Source: Alphaproteobacteria bacterium
GTDB lineage: Bacteria; Pseudomonadota; Alphaproteobacteria; Caulobacterales; Parvularculaceae
Assembly: GCA_016125425.1 (NCBI GenBank)
Contig: WGLT01000002.1
Span: forward strand, 281,016 to 345,015
Direction: 5' to 3'
Length of the DNA stretch: 64,000 nt
The notes beneath the pieces were generated by a model, which searched no databases, had not been told where the DNA came from, and worked only from the letters and a program-made list of their open reading frames with translations. The translations under genes were made by a program, and so were the position numbers. Below, piece by piece: positions 8,268 to 16,822 of the stretch; the first letter of the stretch is position 1, and every line of letters starts with the position of its first letter.

Positions 8268-9019
8268 GCGCGCGCTCCTTTTCGTTTGGGTCTCGCCGCT
8301 TTCAGCTTCGGCGTCATGGCGAGCTTTCGCGCCGGCTTCTTGGCCGCCTTCTTTTTCGGCTTTTTCGGGGGCTCGGCCGGCGTTTTGTCCTTATACAGAC
8401 AAATATCGGCGATCGGACATTGCGGGCATTTCGGCGCGCGCGCGAGACATGTATAGCGCCCGTGCAGGATCAGCCAGTGATGGGCGTGACGCAAATATTC
8501 TTCCGGTATGACTTTCTCGAGGCCCAGTTCGACTTCGAGCGGCGTCTTGCCGGGCGCAAGTCCCGTGCGGTTCGAAACGCGGAAGATATGGGTGTCGACC
8601 GCGATCGACGGCTGGCCGAAGCAGACATTCAGGACGACATTCGCGCTTTTGCGGCCGACGCCGGGCAGGCTCTCCAGCTCTTCGCGCGTTTGCGGCACTT
8701 CGCCGCCGAATTTTTCGACCAGCAGTTTCGAGAGCGCGATGATGTTCTTCGTTTTGTTCCGCCAGAGCCCGATGGTCTTGACGTAGTTTCCGAGCTTTTC
8801 TTCGCCGAGCGCGGCCATCTTCGCCGGCGTGTCCGCGACCTTGAAAAGCGCCGGCGTCGCCTTGTTGACGCCGGCGTCCGTCGCCTGCGCCGAAAGGACG
8901 ACCGCGACGAGCAGCGTGAACGGGTTCTTGTATTGAAGTTCGGTCTTCGGCGCGGGGTTCGCCTGTCTGAGCCGCCGGAAGATTTCGGCGGCCTGCGTTC
9001 TGGTCAGCTTTTTCGGCAT
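8264..9019 (-). CDS. nth: Endonuclease III (DNA glycosylase/AP lyase)
   Basis: A 251-residue base-excision repair glycosylase for oxidised pyrimidines. The helix-hairpin-helix LPGVGRKSANVVL contains the catalytic Lys. VDTHIFRVSNR carries the conserved Asp. CLARAPKCPQCPIADIC provides the C-X6-C-X2-C-X5-C ligands of a [4Fe-4S] cluster. After the cluster there is a Lys/Arg/Pro-rich tail of about 45 residues, longer than in E. coli Nth and possibly a DNA-contacting extension. It is followed by pyrF with a 4-base overlap. Confidence 0.97.
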   Translation of the reverse strand: MPKKLTRTQAAEIFRRLRQANPAPKTELQYKNPFTLLVAVVLSAQATDAGVNKATPALFKVADTPAKMAALGEEKLGNYVKTIGLWRNKTKNIIALSKLLVEKFGGEVPQTREELESLPGVGRKSANVVLNVCFGQPSIAVDTHIFRVSNRTGLAPGKTPLEVELGLEKVIPEEYLRHAHHWLILHGRYTCLARAPKCPQCPIADICLYKDKTPAEPPKKPKKKAAKKPARKLAMTPKLKAARPKRKGARA

Positions 9020-9140
9020 CGGAGCGGGGACATAGACCGCGCCGCGCGCCCGGTAAAGCGCTTCAGGCTTTCGCGAATGCGCGGGCTGCGCTTAGATGCC
9101 CGGACGCAAGGGGGCGGATGACATTCGAGAGGGGTTTCTC

Positions 9141-10475
9141 ATGCGGTTGATTTTTCTCGCCGCGGCGGCGGCGACGGCCGCGGGCGGGGCGCTCGCCGAC
9201 GAAGACGCGCCGCTGGTCGCGATCAAGGCCGGACGGCTCGTCGACGTTCTCGCCAAGACCGTGCGGACCGACCAGGTGATTGTGGTCGAAGGCGCGCGCA
9301 TCAAGGCGGTCGGACCCGCCGCCGCGACGCCGATCCCGGAGGGGGCTTCCGTCATCGATCTGTCCGCGGATACGGTGATGCCGGGATTTGTCGACACGCA
9401 TACGCATGTGACGTCCGATCCGACATTCTCCTTTTATGAATCCTATCACATCTCGCATGCGCGCGAGGCGGTGATCGGCGTCATGAACGCGCGGCGCACC
9501 CTGCTTGCGGGCTTTACGACGATCCGCAATGTCGGCGCGAACGGATTTGCGGCGGCCGCGGTGCGCGACGGGGTCGAGCGCGGCGATGTGATGGGCCCGC
9601 GCATTTTCGCCTCCGGCCCCACGATCGGCATAACCGGCGGGCATTGCGACGAAAACAATCTTGCGCCCGAATATAGCTATCAGGGCGAAGGCGTCGCCGA
9701 CGGCGTCGACGAAGTCGTCAAAATGGTCCGCCGCAACGTCAAATACGGCGCCGATCTCATCAAATATTGCGGCACAGGCGGCGTCTTCTCGAAGGGCGAC
9801 ACGCCGGGCGCGCCGCAATATTCGCTCGCCGAAGCAAAGGCGATCGTCGAGGAGGCGCACCGGCTCGGGCGCACGGTCGCCGTGCATGCGCATGGCGCCG
9901 AAGGCGTTAAGATCGCCATCGAGGCGGGCGTTGATTCCGTCGAGCATGCGAGCCTTGTCGACGACGAAGGCATCCGCATGGCGAAGAAGGCGGGCACGGT
10001 GTTCTCGATGGACATTTACAACACCGACTACACGCAGTCCGAAGGCAAGAAGAACGGCGTGCCGGAGGAATATCTCAAAAAGGATCGCGACATCGCCGAA
10101 ATCCAGCGCGAGAATTTCAGAAAGGCGCTGAAAGCGGGCGTCAAGCTTTCCTACGGCACCGATGCGGGGGTCTATCCGAACGGCGACAACGCCAAGCAGT
10201 TCCCGGTCATGGTCCGCTACGGCATGACGCCGATGCAGGCGATCGTCGCGGCGACCGAAACGGGCGCCGAGCTCCTCAAAAAGCAGAAGGACTTCGGGGC
10301 GATCGCGCCGGGACGCTTCGCTGACATCGTCGCGGTCAAGGCCGATCCTCTCAAGGATGTGAGCGTGCTTGAGGCGATGGATTTCGTGATGAAGGAAGGG
10401 AAGGTCTATCGCGGCGCGCCGGAGGAATGCGCCGCCGCGCCGTCCGCCTGGCCCTGCGAAAAACCGTCGCGCTAG
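9141..10475 (+). CDS. Secreted metal-dependent amidohydrolase (imidazolonepropionase/prolidase-like)
   Basis: A 444-residue amidohydrolase-superfamily enzyme with a signal peptide (MRLIFLAAAAATAAGGALA), so it acts in the periplasm. Metal and catalytic residues are visible: DTHTHV near residue 80 (two His), the carboxylatable Lys in ADLIKYCGTGG, His in VAVHAHGAEG and VEHASLVDDEG, and the Asp in LSYGTDAGVYP. Related enzymes hydrolyse Xaa-Pro dipeptides or acyl-amino acids; the substrate here is unknown. The ATG at 9141 follows GAGAGGGG at good spacing and begins the signal peptide; an ATG at 9096 would add 15 polar residues in front. Confidence 0.9.
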   Translation: MRLIFLAAAAATAAGGALADEDAPLVAIKAGRLVDVLAKTVRTDQVIVVEGARIKAVGPAAATPIPEGASVIDLSADTVMPGFVDTHTHVTSDPTFSFYESYHISHAREAVIGVMNARRTLLAGFTTIRNVGANGFAAAAVRDGVERGDVMGPRIFASGPTIGITGGHCDENNLAPEYSYQGEGVADGVDEVVKMVRRNVKYGADLIKYCGTGGVFSKGDTPGAPQYSLAEAKAIVEEAHRLGRTVAVHAHGAEGVKIAIEAGVDSVEHASLVDDEGIRMAKKAGTVFSMDIYNTDYTQSEGKKNGVPEEYLKKDRDIAEIQRENFRKALKAGVKLSYGTDAGVYPNGDNAKQFPVMVRYGMTPMQAIVAATETGAELLKKQKDFGAIAPGRFADIVAVKADPLKDVSVLEAMDFVMKEGKVYRGAPEECAAAPSAWPCEKPSR

Positions 10476-10519
10476 CCGCGCCGGGCGCGCCGCCATTGGC
10501 GCGGAGCCGGGCAGCGACT

Positions 10520-11083
10520 ATGTTCCCGGCGATGGCGCGCGCCCTTTACATCGAAGACATGGCGCCCGTCCTGAAAGGGCGGGCGAGCGATCTGCCGGAA
10601 GCGGCCCCGGCCGCGGGCGACGCGCGTGTCTTCGACGCGCTGCTCTATCCCAACCGATCGCTGCCCAACGCCGGATTCATCGCCGTGATGACGATCGTCA
10701 TCCTCGCCAATATGACGATCGGGCTTGGCGTTTACCTGATGGGCGCCTGGCCCGTGATCGGCTTTTGCGGTCTCGACGTGTTTCTGGTCTGGCTCGCCTT
10801 CAGGCTGAGTTATCGGCAGGGCCGGCTGCATGAGCGCGTGCGCGTCACGCCCGACGAGATGTGGGTGAGCCGCGTCCTGCCGTCCGGCCATGAGACGCGC
10901 TGGCGGCTTCAGCCCTATTGGACGGAGGTGAAGATCGACCGTCCCGTCGAGCATGAAAGCCAGGTGCGCGTCGTTTCGAAAGGCAGGACCTTGATCCTCG
11001 GTTCGTTTTTGTCGCCGCCCGAGCGCGGCGAGTTCGCGGCGGCGCTCAGCGCGGCGCTGGAGCGCTCGCGGCGCGGAGCATAA
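10520..11083 (+). CDS. DUF2244 integral membrane protein
   Basis: About 187 residues. Two adjacent hydrophobic helices (GFIAVMTIVILANMTIGLGV and GFCGLDVFLVWLAFRLSY) follow FDALLYPNRSLPNAGF, and a basic/aromatic C-terminal domain ends with GSFLSPPERGEFAAAL. This matches the DUF2244 family of small alphaproteobacterial membrane proteins of unknown function, often near cytochrome c oxidase or nth genes. The start is uncertain: ATGs at 10520, 10532 and 10559 all lack strong ribosome-binding sites. It ends 4 bases before the next membrane protein gene, suggesting one operon. Confidence 0.82.
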   Translation: MFPAMARALYIEDMAPVLKGRASDLPEAAPAAGDARVFDALLYPNRSLPNAGFIAVMTIVILANMTIGLGVYLMGAWPVIGFCGLDVFLVWLAFRLSYRQGRLHERVRVTPDEMWVSRVLPSGHETRWRLQPYWTEVKIDRPVEHESQVRVVSKGRTLILGSFLSPPERGEFAAALSAALERSRRGA

Positions 11084-11087
11084 TCGC

Positions 11088-11630
11088 ATGGTCTGGTTTC
11101 TTGTCGGCGCCGTGATCGTCGCCGCCGCAATCGCCGGTCTTTACTGGCGCTGGTCGAAAAGAATCAACGCGCAAATCGCCGAAGGCGGCGCGCTCGAGTG
11201 GGAGCGTCTCAAGCAGAACGAACCGGCGCTGATCGAAGGCGTCGACCGCGCCAAATTCGATGCGATCTATCATCGCGTTCATTTCCCGCGCTTCCCGAAA
11301 TACGCGCTCGCCGCAGTCGCCGGCTTCGTTCTGGCGCTTCCCGTCACATTCTCGCTGCTGTTTGCGGTTTTATGGATTGCGGAGAAGCTCAATCTCACGC
11401 CCGACGCGAAACAGATCGCCAATCATTATCTCGTCGATAACGGGCATATGCGGCTGATTCATGATGCGACGCCGGATGTGGCCTATTACTATCTGCAGGA
11501 TCTCGGCGGCTTTTATTATTTCTTCGGGGTTTTGCTGGCGTGGCTGGCGATCGTCGCTTTCGTGATGCGGCGTTTTCACCAGCGCCGGCCCGGCCATTTG
11601 CGGGAAGAAATCATCCGCGCGCGCAAATAA
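11088..11630 (+). CDS. Hypothetical membrane protein, three predicted helices
   Basis: A 180-residue protein I do not recognise. Hydrophobic segments are at residues 2-20 (FLVGAVIVAAAIAGLYW), about 72-95 (ALAAVAGFVLALPVTFSLLF) and about 142-162 (GFYYFFGVLLAWLAIVAFVM). A charged stretch of about 45 residues separates the first two, and an Arg/Lys tail follows the last, so the C-terminus is probably cytoplasmic. It sits between the DUF2244 gene (4 bases) and glyoxalase I (9 bases) in a tight same-strand run. Confidence 0.8.
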   Translation: MVWFLVGAVIVAAAIAGLYWRWSKRINAQIAEGGALEWERLKQNEPALIEGVDRAKFDAIYHRVHFPRFPKYALAAVAGFVLALPVTFSLLFAVLWIAEKLNLTPDAKQIANHYLVDNGHMRLIHDATPDVAYYYLQDLGGFYYFFGVLLAWLAIVAFVMRRFHQRRPGHLREEIIRARK

Positions 11631-11639
11631 GAGGCTGAA

Positions 11640-12080
11640 ATGGAATATCTTCACACCATGGTCCGCGTCAGCGACCTTGAACAATCGCTCGACTTTTATT
11701 GCAACAAGCTCGGCTTGGTCGAAGTCGACCGCATGGAGAACGAACAGGGCCGCTTCACGCTCGTCTTTCTCGCCGCGCCCGGCGACCGGGAGCGGGCCGG
11801 GCGGGACAAGGCGCCGCTGGTCGAGCTCACTTACAATTGGGACCCTGAGGAATATGGCGGCGGGCGCAATTTCGGCCATCTCGCCTATCGCGTCGACGAT
11901 ATCTACGCGCTCTGCCAGCGCCTGATGGAGAACGGCGTCGTCATCAACCGGCCGCCGCGGGACGGGCGCATGGCGTTCATCCGTTCGCCGGACGGCATTT
12001 CGATCGAGCTTCTGCAAAAGGGCGGCGCGCTTCCCGCCAAGGAGCCGTGGGCGAGCATGGCGAATACGGGAACATGGTGA
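11640..12080 (+). CDS. gloA: Lactoylglutathione lyase (glyoxalase I)
   Basis: A 146-residue VOC-fold enzyme converting the methylglyoxal-glutathione hemithioacetal to S-lactoylglutathione. Metal ligands are in the expected places: His5 in YLHTMVRV, Glu in VELTYNW, His in [10 protein letters not shown], and Glu in [21 protein letters not shown] is the family's first helix. Length and residues fit the short Ni2+-type bacterial enzyme. Its stop is inside the start region of the next gene (ATGGTGA overlap), so the O-methyltransferase is probably translationally coupled. Confidence 0.96.
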   Translation: MEYLHTMVRVSDLEQSLDFYCNKLGLVEVDRMENEQGRFTLVFLAAPGDRERAGRDKAPLVELTYNWDPEEYGGGRNFGHLAYRVDDIYALCQRLMENGVVINRPPRDGRMAFIRSPDGISIELLQKGGALPAKEPWASMANTGTW

Positions 12081-12748
12081 GCGCGGCGATGGAGACGGCG
12101 GAAAGCGCGGACCGTTATCTTCAAGAGCTCCTGCTCGATCCCGATCCGGTCATGGCCGCGGTGCTCGAACGGAGCGACGCGGCGCATTTGCCGCAGATTG
12201 CGGTGTCGCCGCTTCAGGGCGCGTTTCTGTCGATCCTCGCGCGAAGCGTGAAAGCCGGGCGCATTCTCGAAATCGGCGCGCTCGGCGGTTATTCGACCGT
12301 CTGGCTCGCGCGCGCGCTCCCCGAAAACGGCGTCGTCGTCTCGCTGGAGATTGATCCGAAGGCGGCGCAGACCGTGCGGGCCAACGCGGCGGCGTCCGGC
12401 GTGGCGGACAAGGTCCGCGTCCTTGAGGGGCCCGCCGCCGAAACGCTCGCGGATATGACGGAGCGCGGCGAAGCGCCTTTCGATTTCGTTTTCATCGACG
12501 CCGACAAGACCGGCTATCCGGCCTATCTCGATTTCGCCGTCGCGCTTGCGCGCAAGGGCGCGCTGATCGTCGCCGACAATGTGGTGCGCAAGGGCGAAAT
12601 CGCGAATTCGAACAGCAGCGACGCAATGGTTGTCGCCGTCAGAACCTATCTCGAAAAGGCGCGCGCCCATCCGCGCCTGCAAACGAGCGTCATTCAGACC
12701 GTCGGCGTCAAGGGCCATGACGGTTTTGCGATCAGCCTCGTCGGTTAG
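12074..12748 (+). CDS. SAM-dependent O-methyltransferase (CCoAOMT-like)
   Basis: A 224-residue class I methyltransferase of the caffeoyl-CoA/catechol O-methyltransferase type. SAM motif I is [16 protein letters not shown], motif [11 protein letters not shown]. The metal-binding [13 protein letters not shown] and [11 protein letters not shown] supply Asp and Asn ligands for a divalent cation. The substrate is unknown; bacterial relatives methylate small phenolics. The ATG at 12074 overlaps the gloA stop by 7 bases; 12089 is an alternative ATG. It follows gloA in an apparent operon. Confidence 0.9.
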   Translation: MVSAAMETAESADRYLQELLLDPDPVMAAVLERSDAAHLPQIAVSPLQGAFLSILARSVKAGRILEIGALGGYSTVWLARALPENGVVVSLEIDPKAAQTVRANAAASGVADKVRVLEGPAAETLADMTERGEAPFDFVFIDADKTGYPAYLDFAVALARKGALIVADNVVRKGEIANSNSSDAMVVAVRTYLEKARAHPRLQTSVIQTVGVKGHDGFAISLVG

Positions 12749-12760
12749 GCCGGGACATCG

Positions 12761-13417
12761 ATGGACGAATCCTGCCGCCTCTATCTGGTGACGCCGCCGG
12801 CCATCGACGATCTCGACGCCTTCGCGCGCGCTTTCGAAGCGGCGCTTTCGGCCGGGGACGTCGCGGCGGCGCAACTCAGACTGAAATCGAAAGAGGGCGT
12901 CCCCGCGCCTGATGAGGAGATCCTGAAGGCCGCGGCGAGGCTCATCCCGATCGCCCGCGCGCACGGGGTCGAATTCCTGATCAATGACCGGCCCGATCTC
13001 GCGAAGAAGGCCGGCGCCGACGGCGTGCATCTCGGTCAGTCCGATATGGGCGTCAAAGAGGCGAGGGCCGCGCTCGGCGAAAAGGCGACGATCGGCGCGA
13101 CCTGCCACAACTCCCGCCATCTTGCGCTGCTCGCCGGCGAGGCCGGCGCCAATTACGTCGCCTTCGGCGCCTTCTTTCCGACGGAAACCAAAGCCGCGCC
13201 GACCCGGGTCGAGCCCGAAATCCTCGAATGGTGGCGCTATGCGACGACCCTCCCTTCGGTGGCGATCGGCGGGATCACGCCCGAAAATTGCGGCGCGCTG
13301 GTGCGCGCGGGCGCTGATTTTCTCGCCGTCTCCGGCGCGGTCTGGAGCGCCCCCGAGGGCCCCGCGCAGGCGGTGCGCGCCTTTAATCAGGCGATCGCAA
13401 ATGTGTCCGCCGGGTAA
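12761..13417 (+). CDS. thiE: Thiamine-phosphate synthase family protein (ThiE-like)
   Basis: A 218-residue TIM-barrel protein of the ThiE/TenI family. ThiE couples the hydroxymethylpyrimidine pyrophosphate and thiazole phosphate to make thiamine phosphate. [23 protein letters not shown] is the pyrophosphate-binding core in conserved order, with [11 protein letters not shown] and the phosphate-loop GGITPENC after it. The usual GVSxH strand reads GATCHN, which departs from textbook ThiE. It could therefore be a divergent ThiE or a TenI-like paralogue. It is not beside thiC or thiD, which lie elsewhere in this window. Confidence 0.82.
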   Translation: MDESCRLYLVTPPAIDDLDAFARAFEAALSAGDVAAAQLRLKSKEGVPAPDEEILKAAARLIPIARAHGVEFLINDRPDLAKKAGADGVHLGQSDMGVKEARAALGEKATIGATCHNSRHLALLAGEAGANYVAFGAFFPTETKAAPTRVEPEILEWWRYATTLPSVAIGGITPENCGALVRAGADFLAVSGAVWSAPEGPAQAVRAFNQAIANVSAG

Positions 13418-13515
13418 GTGGCGGGGCGGCGGTGAATCTTGTTAAAGCTGTCGGCAACGCAACGGTATAGCCGCGAGTTTCCCCCCATAGCGGGGAGGAA
13501 ATCGGGAGCGCTTGA

Positions 13516-14526
13516 GTGAGAAAAATCGTCGCCGCTATTTTTTTCTCTTTCATCGCGCTCGCCGCGCCGGCCCTGGCGGACGCGCCGGCGAAATCCTCGC
13601 CTGAAATCCGGAAGGCCTATCAGCTGATCGTCGCCAAGGACTATGCGGGCGCCCTCGCCGTTATCGAGCCGCTCGCCCGGAAGGGCGATCCGCAGGCGGA
13701 GCACATGCTCGGCTATCTCGAGCAATATGGGTTCGGCGTCGAGAAGAATCTGAAGCGCGCCATCGATCTTTACTACAAGGCGGCCGTCGCGGGGAACGCC
13801 GACGCCCAATTCGCGCTCGGCGAACTGGCCTTTCTCGGCGACGGCGTCGATCCCGATCCCGCGCGCGCGGCCGGCTGGTACAGGCTTGCGGCGGAGCAGG
13901 ACCACGCCGGCGCCGAGACGCGACTTGGCCAGCTCTATGCGGAGGGCAAGGGCGTCGACAAGGATCTGAAGCAGGCGGCGGGCTGGTTCGAAAAGGCGGC
14001 CGGCCATGATGATCCGATGGCGGAATATTATCTCGGCAACGCCTATTACGCCGGGGCGGGCGTCGCGCAAAGCTACGCCAATGCGGCGAAATGGTACGAA
14101 CGCGCGAGCGCGGCCGGCAATGCGGACGCCGCCTACAATCTCGCGCTGATCTATTACAACGGCGCCGCGGGCGAGACGGACGCGGCCAGGGCGCTCGCGC
14201 TCTTGCGGCAGGCGGCGGGGGGCGGCGTGACGGACGCCATGGTCGCAATCGGCCTTCTCGCGCATGACGGGCGCGCAGGGCCCGACGACAAGCCGGCGGA
14301 CTGGTTCGAAAAGGCGGCCGAAGCCGGCGATCCCGCGGGCGCCTTTCTGTTCGCCGTCGCGCTGTCGCAGGGCGACGGCCGGCCGAAAGACCCCGCCAAG
14401 GCGCTGTTTTGGGTCGACCGCGCGCTTTCGGAGAAAGACGGGCTGTCCGGCGAAATGCGGATGAACGCCGAGGCGTTGCGGGGCGAGCTTGCGCGCGCGC
14501 CCGCGGCCGCCCGGACCGGGCCGTAG
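13516..14526 (+). CDS. Secreted Sel1-like repeat (TPR-type) protein
   Basis: A 336-residue protein with a signal peptide (hydrophobic residues 5-21, cleavage near ALADAPA) followed by about seven Sel1-like repeats. Each has the pattern A-x-WY-x-x-A-A-x-x-G-x-A-x-A-x-x-x-LG, e.g. AAGWYRLAAEQDHAGAETRL and AAKWYERASAAGNADAAYNL. Such solenoids scaffold periplasmic or envelope complexes; no enzymatic site is seen. It starts at GTG 13516 with GGGAG seven bases upstream. ruvC follows 44 bases later. Confidence 0.88.
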   Translation: MRKIVAAIFFSFIALAAPALADAPAKSSPEIRKAYQLIVAKDYAGALAVIEPLARKGDPQAEHMLGYLEQYGFGVEKNLKRAIDLYYKAAVAGNADAQFALGELAFLGDGVDPDPARAAGWYRLAAEQDHAGAETRLGQLYAEGKGVDKDLKQAAGWFEKAAGHDDPMAEYYLGNAYYAGAGVAQSYANAAKWYERASAAGNADAAYNLALIYYNGAAGETDAARALALLRQAAGGGVTDAMVAIGLLAHDGRAGPDDKPADWFEKAAEAGDPAGAFLFAVALSQGDGRPKDPAKALFWVDRALSEKDGLSGEMRMNAEALRGELARAPAAARTGP

Positions 14527-14570
14527 AAATTCCCGTTTCGTTCTCCGGCGAATATCGCCATGCTGCGCCG

Positions 14571-15083
14571 ATGGACCGCACGATTCGCATTCTGGGCGTC
14601 GATCCGGGTTCGGCCGCGACCGGCTGGGGCCTTGTCGACTGCGCGGGGCCTCGTCTTTCTTTCGTCGCCGCGGGCGTCATCCGACCGCCGCGCGGCGAAA
14701 CGCGCGCCGGCAAGCTCGCCTTCATTTTCGCAAAGCTCTCCGCGCTCATCGAGGCGCACCGGCCGGACGAGGCGGCGGTGGAGGAGACGTTCGTCAATGC
14801 GAACCCGCGCGACGCGCTCGTTCTCGGCGAGGCGCGGGGGGCGGCGCTGACGGCGCCGGCGGCAGCCGGGCTTGAGGTCGCCGAATATGCGACGAATTCA
14901 GTGAAAAAGGCGGTGGTGGGGCGCGGCCACGCCGACAAAACGCAGGTGCAGGCGATGGTGCGCGTCCTGTTGCCGGCGTCGGGCGTCCAGCCGGCGGATG
15001 CGGCCGACGCGCTCGCCGTCGCCATCTGTCACGCCCATCGCCGGGCGAGCCGCCTGCTCGAGCGAAAGGCGCTGGGCGCATGA
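14571..15083 (+). CDS. ruvC: Holliday junction resolvase RuvC
   Basis: A 170-residue RNase H-fold nuclease that cuts Holliday junctions. The four acidic catalytic residues are recognisable: Asp in [13 protein letters not shown], Glu in [12 protein letters not shown], and the Asp pair in [35 protein letters not shown] is the DNA-binding strand. The ATG at 14571 gives the family length; longer readings would add over 50 unconserved Arg-rich residues. Its stop overlaps the ruvA start (ATGA). Confidence 0.97.
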   Translation: MDRTIRILGVDPGSAATGWGLVDCAGPRLSFVAAGVIRPPRGETRAGKLAFIFAKLSALIEAHRPDEAAVEETFVNANPRDALVLGEARGAALTAPAAAGLEVAEYATNSVKKAVVGRGHADKTQVQAMVRVLLPASGVQPADAADALAVAICHAHRRASRLLERKALGA

Positions 15084-15712
15084 TCGGCAGACTCAAGGGC
15101 GAAGTGGCGATTGTCGAAGCCGAAACGGCGATCATCGATGTGGGCGGCGTCGGCTATGAAGTGCACGGCCATGCGCGGCTGCTGCAAAATCTCGGGGTCG
15201 GCGAAGCGGTGACGCTCGCGATCGAAACCGTGGTCCGCGAGGATCTCATTCGCCTTTACGGCTTCGCGAGCGAGGCCGAGCGTCAGGCGTTCCGGCTTCT
15301 GCAATCGGTGCAGGGCGTCGGCGCGCGCCATGCGCTCAGCATTTTGCAAGTTCTGCCGCCGGACGATCTTTACGACGCGGTCGCCGCCGAAGACGTGACG
15401 GCGATTTCGCGCGCGCATGGCGTCGGGCGCAAGCTCGCCCAGCGCATCGCGACCGAACTGCAGTCGAAAGTCGGCGCCGTCATCGCAGGCCAGTCGGGCG
15501 CGGCGCTCCACGCCGTCGCGAAAAAAATGGCGAAGGGCGGCGAGAGCGCGGCCTCGACCGCTAAAGCCGACGCCGTCTCGGCGCTCGCCAATTTGGGCTA
15601 TGACGGCGTCGAGGCGCGCCGGGCGGTGGGCGCCGCCGCTGGCGCGCTCGGCGAAGATGCAAGCGTTGAGGCGCTGATCAAGGCGGCGCTTAAGGAGCTG
15701 GCGGCGGCGTGA
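15080..15712 (+). CDS. ruvA: Holliday junction DNA helicase subunit RuvA
   Basis: A 210-residue junction-recognition subunit. [13 protein letters not shown] is the canonical N-terminus of the OB domain. [19 protein letters not shown] and [11 protein letters not shown] form the first helix-hairpin-helix and [15 protein letters not shown] the second. The C-terminal domain III ([19 protein letters not shown]) binds RuvB. The start overlaps the ruvC stop by 4 bases and ruvB follows after 9, so the three are one operon. Confidence 0.97.
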   Translation: MIGRLKGEVAIVEAETAIIDVGGVGYEVHGHARLLQNLGVGEAVTLAIETVVREDLIRLYGFASEAERQAFRLLQSVQGVGARHALSILQVLPPDDLYDAVAAEDVTAISRAHGVGRKLAQRIATELQSKVGAVIAGQSGAALHAVAKKMAKGGESAASTAKADAVSALANLGYDGVEARRAVGAAAGALGEDASVEALIKAALKELAAA

Positions 15713-15721
15713 TGTATACGG

Positions 15722-16774
15722 ATGAATTTCGGAATGGCTGACCCCGCTTACAAGGACGACCGGCTGATCGACGGCGCGCGCAAGGCCGAAGACGCCGATG
15801 CGGCGCTGCGCCCCAAACGGCTTGACGATTTCGTCGGCCAGCCGCGCGCGAAGGACAATCTCCGCGTTTTCGTCGAGGCGGCGAAAGCGCGCGGGGAGGC
15901 GCTCGATCACGTTCTCTTTCATGGGCCGCCCGGCCTCGGCAAGACGACGCTCGCGCAGATCGTCGCCAACGAACTCGGCGTCAATTTCCGCGCGACCTCG
16001 GGCCCGGTTATCACCAAGCCCGGCGATCTCGCCGCGCTTCTCACCAATCTCGAAGCGGGGGACGTTCTTTTCATCGACGAGATTCATCGCTTAACGCCGG
16101 CGGTCGAGGAGGTGCTCTATCCGGCGATGGAGGATTTTTGCCTCGACCTGATGATCGGCGAGGGGCCTTCGGCGCGCTCGGTGAAGATCGATCTGCCGCG
16201 GTTCACCCTGATCGGCGCGACGACGCGCTCGGGGCTTCTTGCAAAGCCGCTGCTCGACCGTTTCGGCATTCCGGTGCGCCTCGATTTTTATTCGCATGTC
16301 GATCTTTGCGCGATCGTGCGCCGCGCGGGCGACAAACTGTCGGCGCCGATGGCCGAAGACGGCGCGATGGAGATCGCGCGCCGCTCGCGCGGCACGCCGC
16401 GCGTTGCGGGCCGCCTGCTCCGGCGCGTGCGCGATGTCGCGACCGTCGAAGGCGCCGCGACGATCACCCGCGAGGTCGCCGACAAGGCGCTGAAGCGGCT
16501 CGAAATCGACGCGCTCGGGCTCGACCCGCTCGACCGGCGCTATCTTCTTCTTATCGCCGAGCATTTCGGCGGCGGTCCCGTCGGCGTCGAGACGATCGCG
16601 GCCTCACTCGCCGAAGCGCGCGACGCCGTCGAAGACGTCGTCGAGCCCTTTCTCCTGCAACAAGGCCTCATCCAGAGAACGCCGAGGGGCCGCGTTCTCT
16701 CCGCGACGGCTTGGAAGCATCTCGGGCTCGCCGCGCCCAAGGGCGCGGGCCCGGGGCTTTTCGACGAGGCCTAG
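15722..16774 (+). CDS. ruvB: Holliday junction branch-migration ATPase RuvB
   Basis: A 350-residue AAA+ motor driving branch migration with RuvA. Visible: [11 protein letters not shown], Walker A in [16 protein letters not shown], Walker [10 protein letters not shown], sensor 1 [12 protein letters not shown], the Arg finger in [15 protein letters not shown], sensor 2 [14 protein letters not shown] and the C-terminal winged helix ending [12 protein letters not shown]. The start could be ATG 15722 or ATG 15734; neither has a decisive ribosome-binding site. Confidence 0.98.
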   Translation: MNFGMADPAYKDDRLIDGARKAEDADAALRPKRLDDFVGQPRAKDNLRVFVEAAKARGEALDHVLFHGPPGLGKTTLAQIVANELGVNFRATSGPVITKPGDLAALLTNLEAGDVLFIDEIHRLTPAVEEVLYPAMEDFCLDLMIGEGPSARSVKIDLPRFTLIGATTRSGLLAKPLLDRFGIPVRLDFYSHVDLCAIVRRAGDKLSAPMAEDGAMEIARRSRGTPRVAGRLLRRVRDVATVEGAATITREVADKALKRLEIDALGLDPLDRRYLLLIAEHFGGGPVGVETIAASLAEARDAVEDVVEPFLLQQGLIQRTPRGRVLSATAWKHLGLAAPKGAGPGLFDEA

Positions 16775-16822
16775 CGCTCATCGTTAACCGGACCTTTCCG
16801 GCCCGCCGGCTAGAAACGGGCG